This document shows positions 59,174 to 64,000 of a stretch of 64,000 nt of DNA, in pieces. Position 1 is the first letter of the stretch, and each line of letters begins with the position of its first letter. The DNA comes from Pseudomonadota bacterium (lineage in GTDB: Bacteria; Pseudomonadota; Gammaproteobacteria; Steroidobacterales; Steroidobacteraceae), in assembly GCA_018241445.1 (NCBI GenBank), contig JAFEDT010000003.1, positions 124,001-188,000 on the forward strand. The letters are read 5' to 3'. The position numbers were made by a program, and so were the translations under genes. The notes beneath the pieces are model-generated. The model worked only from the letters and a program-made list of their open reading frames with translations. It did no database searches and was not told the origin of the DNA.

Positions 59174-60136
59174 CTAATGCTGGGGCCCCCTGCGTGTGCG
59201 CTCACGCTTCGCCCCCGCGGGTGTCAATGGCGCGCCCGCCGGAGCCTGCAGCCGTGCGCGCAGGCGCGGGGCCGCAAAATCCAGCAAAGCACGCAGCTTC
59301 AGGGGCAGCCGTGCCCGCCCAGAGTGGAGCAGGCTCACGGGAAGAGGGGCGGGCTCGAAAGGCTGGAGCACAGGGGTGAGTTTGCCTCCATCAATTGCGG
59401 CCTGTGCCTGATACGACAACACACAGGCCAACCCCAGGCCACAGATCGCCGCATCGACGGCGGCTTCCGCTCCCGTGACAACCAGCCGCGACCGGACTGG
59501 CACAGTCACGGTTCTTGCGCCGATCCTGAACTGCCAGGTGCGGGGGCCCGTGAGGGACTCGAACGTTATGCACCGGTGAACCGACAGGTCACGCGGGTGC
59601 CGGGGGATTCCGTGTTCTGCCACATAGGCGGGGCTGGCGCACACGATGCGGCGAATCGAGCCCAGAGTGCTCGTGATCAGGCTGCTGTCCGGTAGTTCCC
59701 CGATGCGAACCGCAGCGTCAATCTGATCGTCCACCAGATTGACCGTTCGGTCACCCAGGACGAGGCGCACATTCACCTCCGGGTAGACCTTCAGGAACTC
59801 GCAGACTGTGGGCAACACGTGCAGGCGCCCGAACACGACCGGGGCGGCGATCACCAGATCCCCGCGAGGTGCCGTGTATTCGCCGGACACGGCGCGTTCG
59901 GCCTCGTGGACGTCATTCAGGATGTTCTGACACGCCACGACGTATTCGCGCCCCACGTCGGTCAACTTCAGCTGCCGCGTCGAGCGGATCAGCAGCCGTG
60001 CCTTGAGCTGCCCCTCCAGCTGGGCGACTTTCCGGCTCACGGTAGCCAACGGCATGCCGAGCCGGCGGGCCGCCTCGGACAGGCTGCCCGCGTCAACGAC
60101 CGCCAGCAGGACGTGCATGGACTCGAACCGGTTCAT
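59174..60136 (-). CDS. LysR-family regulator (AaeR/CrgA-like group)
   Basis: 320 residues from ATG 60136, preceded by GGAAGGG; the longer frame to 60244 lacks family support. HTH: FESMHVLLAVVDAGSLSEAA, then RLGMPLATVSRKVAQLEGQL. The effector domain contains PRGDLVIAAPVVFGRLHVLP and VNLVDDQIDAAVRIGELPDS, which place it in the large group regulating quinone or redox-stress genes. It diverges from the AhpD-like gene across ~120 bases and probably controls it. Confidence 0.88.
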   Translation of the reverse strand: MNRFESMHVLLAVVDAGSLSEAARRLGMPLATVSRKVAQLEGQLKARLLIRSTRQLKLTDVGREYVVACQNILNDVHEAERAVSGEYTAPRGDLVIAAPVVFGRLHVLPTVCEFLKVYPEVNVRLVLGDRTVNLVDDQIDAAVRIGELPDSSLITSTLGSIRRIVCASPAYVAEHGIPRHPRDLSVHRCITFESLTGPRTWQFRIGARTVTVPVRSRLVVTGAEAAVDAAICGLGLACVLSYQAQAAIDGGKLTPVLQPFEPAPLPVSLLHSGRARLPLKLRALLDFAAPRLRARLQAPAGAPLTPAGAKRERTRRGPQH

Positions 60137-60255
60137 CTGGCCCTTCCACTTATTGGAATAGTAAGTCTCAAATATACCATCTAGTGCCATCCATGGAGAG
60201 GCCCTACTCTTGCGTTCAACCGGCCAATCCTGGCCGACCCACACAGGAGAGAATC
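60137..60255. promoter_or_regulatory. Divergent LysR/AhpD-like control region
   Basis: 119 bases with an AT-rich core (about 60150-60185; TTATTGGAATAGTAAG, CTCAAATATACC) unlike the GC-rich flanks. It is the likely site for LysR binding and two promoters. No exact operator could be fixed. Confidence 0.45.
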
Positions 60256-60807
60256 ATGTCGCGCATTTCCACGCCAGCCAGTATCGAGAGCGCCCCGGCG
60301 GCCTCGAGGGCCATGCTGCAGGCGGTCGAGGCTCAACTCGGTTTGGCGCCGAACCTGTTTCGCGTTGCGGCCAATAGTCCGGCTGCGCTCGAGGGCTATG
60401 TCGGGCTGCTGGGTGCGCTTGGGAAGGGCGAGCTGCCCGCCGCAACGCGCGAGCGGATCGCGCTGGCGATTGCCGAATTCAATGGCTGTGACTACTGCCT
60501 GTCCGCGCACACGTACCTGGGGCGCAACCTCGCCAGGCTCGACGACGCGGAAATGAGCGCCAACCGCGCGGGCGCCTCGAACGATCCGAAGGCGGACGCT
60601 GCCGTGCGCTTTGCGCTAAGGGTCGCCAAGCAGCGCGGGCATCTGGCCGACGATGACCTGCAGGGAGTCAAGGCCCAAGGCTACTCGGATGCTCAGATTG
60701 TGGAGATCGTCCAGCACGTAGCGCTGAACACCTGGACGAACTATCTCAACAGTGTTGCGAAGACCGAGATTGACTTCCCGGTAGTCATGACGCGCAAGGC
60801 GGCCTGA
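60256..60807 (+). CDS. Carboxymuconolactone decarboxylase/AhpD-like protein
   Basis: 183 residues from ATG 60256, with a CAGGAGAG ribosome site. The AhpD-fold core carries the redox motif [14 protein letters not shown] (C78, C81, H85), typical of peroxidase-related proteins that use the CxxC pair and a nearby histidine. [21 protein letters not shown] and [18 protein letters not shown] flank it. It is a probable peroxide or organic-hydroperoxide defence protein controlled by the divergent LysR gene. The decarboxylase name is only a family label. Confidence 0.85.
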   Translation: MSRISTPASIESAPAASRAMLQAVEAQLGLAPNLFRVAANSPAALEGYVGLLGALGKGELPAATRERIALAIAEFNGCDYCLSAHTYLGRNLARLDDAEMSANRAGASNDPKADAAVRFALRVAKQRGHLADDDLQGVKAQGYSDAQIVEIVQHVALNTWTNYLNSVAKTEIDFPVVMTRKAA

Positions 60808-60815
60808 GGCGGCGA

Positions 60816-60935
60816 CCATGGACCGCCACGCTGAAAGCGCGCCTGGCGGAGGATGCCTGGAACACGCGCGATCCTGCGCGTGTTTCCTCCGCCTATACGT
60901 CTGACAGCCGTTGGCGCAACCGCCCGAATTTCCCC
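60816..60935 (+). pseudogene. Remnant of a DUF1348 (NTF2-like) gene
   Basis: The frame starting near 60816 reads [20 protein letters not shown], then [15 protein letters not shown], the signature N-terminus of DUF1348/SnoaL-like proteins ([10 protein letters not shown]...AYT-DS-WRNR). After ~40 codons the family match stops and unrelated sequence follows, with no family C-terminus. The 301-base gap 60808-61108 otherwise holds only a likely DUF1223 promoter. Confidence 0.7.
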
Positions 60936-61108
60936 GGGAATCCAGGCGCCGTCGGGAACGTACCCCCGAGACTGTGCGCGGTACCTTGCTTCTTGCCGCG
61001 ATGCTTCTGCATCGTGACCGGCATTGCGACCGGTTCAAGTGAGCTGGGAATGCGATATCCGGGCTGGCCGCCCGGTCTTACTCATTACTGACCGCCGGGG
61101 GTATCGCC

Positions 61109-61816
61109 ATGTCGCGTTCACTTGGGCTTGTTACTGCCGCGAGCACACTTTGCTGCCTCGCCTTGGGCGTGAGCGCGCAAGAGCGCCCCGTCGTTGTCGA
61201 ATTGTTCACCTCCCAGGGGTGCAGCTCCTGTCCTCCGGCCGATGCGTACCTGGGCCGGCTGAGCCGTCGCTCCGACGTTCTGGCGCTTTCCTTTCACGTG
61301 GATTACTGGGATGAGCTGGGTTGGCGAGATCGTTTTGAACTGCCGCAAGCCTCCACGCGGCAAAGCGCCTATGTGCGAAACATGCATCGGTCGTCGGTAT
61401 ACACACCGCAACTGGTCGTCGATGGTCGCGAGGACGGCTTCCGTGCGGATGATGGAGCGATTGAGCGGGCCCTGAAGCAGCATCGCCCGGGCGTTCCAGT
61501 GAAGATTGGGGTGCGAGACGCGGAGGTTCAGATCGACGTGGGTTCATCGGCCTCGTTAGGACCGTGCAACGTGATGTTGGTGGGTTACCTGCGGCACGCG
61601 GTCTCCCGCATTGGGCGGGGCGAGAATGCCGGGCGGATCCTCGAAGAGTTCAATATCGTGCGGGACATTCGCAGGCTCGGATTGTGGCAGGGCGGGGAGC
61701 AGACCTTCCGCGTGGCGCTTCAATCGCTGCCGGCCGACGCCACCGACATCGCCGTGCTTGTCCAGCCCACCAGCCAGGGGTCCTTCCTTGGAGTCGGCAC
61801 TCATGCGCTGCGTTGA
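61109..61816 (+). CDS. DUF1223 family exported thioredoxin-like protein
   Basis: 235 residues with a signal peptide (1-23, ending LGVSA). The family core PVVVELFTSQGCSSCPPADA has a CxxC (C38/C41), followed by LSFHVDYWDELGWRDRF and YVRNMHRSSVYTPQLVVDG. The ending ILVQPTSQGSFLGVG-type strand is also family-like. Acts in the periplasm, probably in thiol redox or a copper-related process; no defined role is known to me. The next gene overlaps its 3' end by 14 bases. Confidence 0.85.
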   Translation: MSRSLGLVTAASTLCCLALGVSAQERPVVVELFTSQGCSSCPPADAYLGRLSRRSDVLALSFHVDYWDELGWRDRFELPQASTRQSAYVRNMHRSSVYTPQLVVDGREDGFRADDGAIERALKQHRPGVPVKIGVRDAEVQIDVGSSASLGPCNVMLVGYLRHAVSRIGRGENAGRILEEFNIVRDIRRLGLWQGGEQTFRVALQSLPADATDIAVLVQPTSQGSFLGVGTHALR

Positions 61817-62603
61817 TGGGGGGAGTCGGCGGGGGTCGCTGCGTGCCGCAGTGGCAGGGCAGGCAGGTGACCGGGGCCGGACGCAGGAGCCGGCGCTCGC
61901 CGGAGGGAGGCGGTCGGTCACCCGGTGGGTGGCGGCGCTTTGCGCCCTGGGACTCGTAGCGGGAAGTCCGCTGGTAGCGCAGTCGGAGCGGCTGGTCGCG
62001 CCGCAGATCGTGGCGGCGATCGCCTCGGGCGCGCCAGGGCCCGTTGCCGGTGCTGCGGATGGCGATGTGACCATCGTTGAATTTCTTGACTACAACTGTC
62101 CGTACTGCAAGAAATCGGCGCCTGAGCTGCAGAAGCTGCTGCGGACCGATCAACGGGTGCGAATCCTTTATAAGGAGTGGCCGATCTTCGGGGAGGTTTC
62201 CGAGTATGCGGCCCGCTCTGCGCTCGCGGCCAACTGGCAGGGGAAGTTTCTGGCCGCGCACGAGGCCCTGATCGGCGCGCCAGCGGAGTTGGACAATCGT
62301 TCCCAGGTTGATTCCCTACTCAAAAGCATCGGGGTGAATTTGGTGCGTCTGGACGCCGACAGGCGGGAGCACGCCTCGGAAATCGATGCCATCCTGGCCC
62401 GAGATGCCGCCGAGGCCCAGGTACTCGGGCTCAAGGGCACTCCCGGCTTCCTGGTCGGCCGCCAGCTGGTCCACTCGGCGCTCACGCTGCCGCAGTTGCA
62501 GCAACTCACCAGCAGCGCGCGCTCAAGTCAGCAGAGCCCCGTCAAGGCCGCAGCACTGTCCCGGCGCAACAAAGCGGTGGCGCAACAGAGAAAGCTGTTT
62601 TGA
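61803..62603 (+). CDS. DsbA-family thiol:disulfide oxidoreductase (thioredoxin fold)
   Basis: 266 residues from ATG 61803. A GTG at 61926 (WVAALCALGLVAGSPLVAQS) would start right before the signal peptide and may be the true start, because the preceding ~40 residues are unusual. Active site DYNCPYCKKSAPEL (CPYC 99-102). RVLYKEWPIFG-type RILYKEWPIFGE and LKGTPGFLVGRQ (cis-Pro) are DsbA/DsbG hallmarks. It would be periplasmic. It follows the DUF1223 gene and may share its substrates. Confidence 0.83.
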   Translation: MRCVDGGSRRGSLRAAVAGQAGDRGRTQEPALAGGRRSVTRWVAALCALGLVAGSPLVAQSERLVAPQIVAAIASGAPGPVAGAADGDVTIVEFLDYNCPYCKKSAPELQKLLRTDQRVRILYKEWPIFGEVSEYAARSALAANWQGKFLAAHEALIGAPAELDNRSQVDSLLKSIGVNLVRLDADRREHASEIDAILARDAAEAQVLGLKGTPGFLVGRQLVHSALTLPQLQQLTSSARSSQQSPVKAAALSRRNKAVAQQRKLF

Positions 62604-62818
62604 TGCTGGAGGGGCAATGGGCTAAGTCCGAAGAAACGAATGATGTCGCATTGGTGGCCCCGCTGCTGGCTGACAATTTCATCTACACCGGGACCGACGG
62701 AACAGTAAGCGACAGGGCCGCATTCCTGGCCTTGCTGAGAGCGACCCAATGGAGCGGGGTGAAAAACGAGGATGTCAAAGCAACCGCATTCGGCGATACG
62801 GTAGCTGTGCCGGGCTGA
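62603..62818 (+). pseudogene. Truncated DUF4440/NTF2-like gene
   Basis: 71 residues from ATG 62603, overlapping the DsbA stop (TGATG). It matches the first half of DUF4440 proteins: LEGQWAKSEETNDVALVAPL, then LADNFIYTGTDGTVSDRAAF and VKATAFGDTVAV. It stops right after the DTVAV strand, where family members continue for ~50 residues, and no continuation is found in the other frames before msrB. Probably a remnant, though a short folded product cannot be excluded. Confidence 0.7.
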
Positions 62819-62928
62819 CGCGATTGCCGGTCACTGGGCTCAACCGGGGCCATGGCCTGGACATGACAACTCCCGTGGCGGTTGGTTTGGCGGGTGTACC
62901 ATGTAGAGGTAACCGGGGAGAGGCACAG

Positions 62929-63402
62929 ATGAGCCAGTTCGACCTGCGGCCGCCAACCGACGCCCAGCGCCGCCAGATCACGGCCACGCTCACGGCGGAT
63001 GAGCGGCGCGTACTGCTGGAGCACGGCACGGAAGCCGCTTTCTGCGGCGTCTTCCTCGACAATCACCAGGATGGCATTTACACCTGCCGCTTCTGCGGCC
63101 TGCCGCTGTTCCGCTCCGGCGCGAAGTTCGATTCCGGCACCGGCTGGCCGAGCTTCTTCGAACCCTATGCGCCGTCGCACATCCGGCGGGTACGCGACAC
63201 GAGCTATGGCATGGTGCGGGTGGAAGAGGTCTGTGCCCGCTGCGGCAGCCACCTGGGTCACGTCTTCCCGGACGGACCGCCACCCACCGGCGAGCGGCAC
63301 TGCCTGAACTCGGTGTCCCTCGCGTTCGCCGCCGAGGGCAAGCCCCTGCCGGACGTGCTGGGGCGCGGCACTCCGGAGGGCGCGATCGACAGCGGTGCTT
63401 GA
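62929..63402 (+). CDS. msrB: Peptide methionine (R)-S-oxide reductase MsrB
   Basis: 157 residues from ATG 62929 with a GGGGAGAGG site. Zinc cysteines C53/C56 (CRFC) and C102/C105 (CARC), catalytic C125 in RHCLNSVSL, and the substrate-binding SGTGWPSFFEP. Cytosolic, repairs R-form methionine sulfoxide; it complements the periplasmic MsrPQ encoded at 36292-37974. It ends 1 base before the FecR gene on the other strand. Confidence 0.95.
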   Translation: MSQFDLRPPTDAQRRQITATLTADERRVLLEHGTEAAFCGVFLDNHQDGIYTCRFCGLPLFRSGAKFDSGTGWPSFFEPYAPSHIRRVRDTSYGMVRVEEVCARCGSHLGHVFPDGPPPTGERHCLNSVSLAFAAEGKPLPDVLGRGTPEGAIDSGA

Positions 63403-63403
63403 A

Positions 63404-64000
63404 TCAGTCGCCCGGGCCGCGCGCCTTCAGGTTGATGTCCCCGGTGCCGTTGCGCTCGATATCGAGCGACAGGGTGCGGGACAGGGCGGACAGCATCTCC
63501 TCGATCCGGTCGCTGGGATAGGTGACCGACACGCGCATGTTCGCCACGGCCGGATCCGTGATCCGGATCGGTTCGCGTGAGTAGCGGTTGGCGTCCGCAA
63601 TGACGTCCTTGAGCGGCGTATCGACATAGACCAGCCGCCCATAGCGCCAGGCCGCGGGCTGGCCGCCCGGCATCACCTGCGGCGGTGGAATCACCCCGGT
63701 GAGTCCTGTGATGACTTCCTGCCCGGGCGTCAGGATGCGCTCACTGCCCGAATCGTCCGGCGTCAGCACAGTCGGGGTGATGGCTGCGCCGTCGCGCATC
63801 GTCACTGTTGCCGTCGATTCAACGTGGTGTCCCGGGCGCACCGCACGGGCGTCGCCGGCCGTCCCGTCGGAGTGTTCCGGAACCTGCCGCACTTCGACGG
63901 TCCCTTCCACCACGGCGACCCGCACGCTCTCGGGGTAGCGCCGGATCTCGAACTTTGTGCCCACGACGCGGACTTCCTTGTCACCGACGCTCACGATGAA
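63404..64000 (-). CDS. FecR-domain anti-sigma/signal protein (5' end outside window)
   Basis: The last 198 codons are visible; the frame stays open to the window edge, so the start lies beyond 64000. The FecR signature DKEVRVVGTKFEIRRYPESV is followed by VAVVEGTVEVRQ. The C-terminal part (LVYVDTPLKDVIADANRYSR, then PIRITDPAVANMRVSVTYPSD) is like DUF4974/secretin-short domains. Such proteins relay a signal from an outer-membrane TonB receptor to an ECF sigma factor. Both of those genes are probably to the right of the window. Confidence 0.85.
   Translation of the reverse strand, partial: FIVSVGDKEVRVVGTKFEIRRYPESVRVAVVEGTVEVRQVPEHSDGTAGDARAVRPGHHVESTATVTMRDGAAITPTVLTPDDSGSERILTPGQEVITGLTGVIPPPQVMPGGQPAAWRYGRLVYVDTPLKDVIADANRYSREPIRITDPAVANMRVSVTYPSDRIEEMLSALSRTLSLDIERNGTGDINLKARGPGD

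Noticed and set aside
59039..62928. An integrative element using tRNA-Cys as attachment site
   Set aside because: No integrase gene and no repeat of the tRNA 3' end were seen, so only the weaker claim of a rearranged region is made.

Overview
The window is GC-rich, densely packed chromosomal DNA, most likely from a gammaproteobacterium outside the enterics. The evidence is the gene content and order: a fused aspartokinase/homoserine dehydrogenase heading thrABC, the uvrC-pgsA-tRNA-Gly-tRNA-Cys order known from Escherichia coli, a cysB/cysH/cysI/cysG sulfur set, msrPQ, and a class II DAHP synthase. The exact family cannot be fixed from the sequence alone. Genes are tightly stacked and many neighbours overlap as ATGA, GTGA or TGATG. 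I saw no insertion sequence, prophage or CRISPR array.

Layout. 1-4835: end of a phenylacetate degradation operon (paaE partial, paaG, paaI, paaZ) followed by a cytochrome b561. 4884-6661: molybdate transporter modBC without modA. 6778-14197: cysteine/sulfate assimilation (TSUP permease, cysK, cysG, cysH, divergent cysB, then DUF934 and cysI). The enzymes for APS to sulfite to sulfide to cysteine, plus siroheme synthesis and the regulator, are all here. 14312-16073: MaoC dehydratase, CitE-like lyase and a small conserved protein. 16095-18360: molybdenum-hydroxylase maturation genes (xdhC, an unrecognised ORF, mocA-like). 18439-23767: thrABC plus a NERD-domain membrane protein. 23769-27390: PadR regulator with a TonB-like membrane protein, then tatD with an M20 dipeptidase.

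27389-32514: a MacAB-type efflux/export operon (TPR protein, adaptor, ATPase, two FtsX-like permeases). 32523-35497: an ABC-2 exporter with threonine aldolase. 35505-37974: kynA, and the MsrPQ periplasmic methionine sulfoxide repair system. 38055-45055: HAD phosphatase, acnA, mnmA, a DUF7931-like protein and purB. 45114-50469: fumC, a Nudix CoA hydrolase, mazG, and a PepSY protein with a PhoPQ-like two-component system. 50586-54239: a TPR protein, a wrecked aldo/keto reductase gene, and a two-gene lysine/aminoadipate catabolic operon. 54345-58854: class II DAHP synthase, family 5 uracil-DNA glycosylase, uvrC and pgsA. 58902-59109: tRNA-Gly and tRNA-Cys.

59174 to the end looks more accessory: a LysR/AhpD-like pair, remnants of two NTF2-like genes, a DUF1223 protein and a DsbA-like thiol protein, then msrB and a FecR that runs off the window. 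Several themes recur across the window: sulfur assimilation with siroheme and Fe-S proteins, molybdenum use (modBC, xdhC/mocA, MsrP), and repair of oxidised methionine (MsrPQ, MsrB). Most of the window is core metabolism. The more unusual items are the gene remnants, the orphan ORF between xdhC and mocA, the TonB protein with an extra N-terminal region, and a tandem duplication at the msrQ start.
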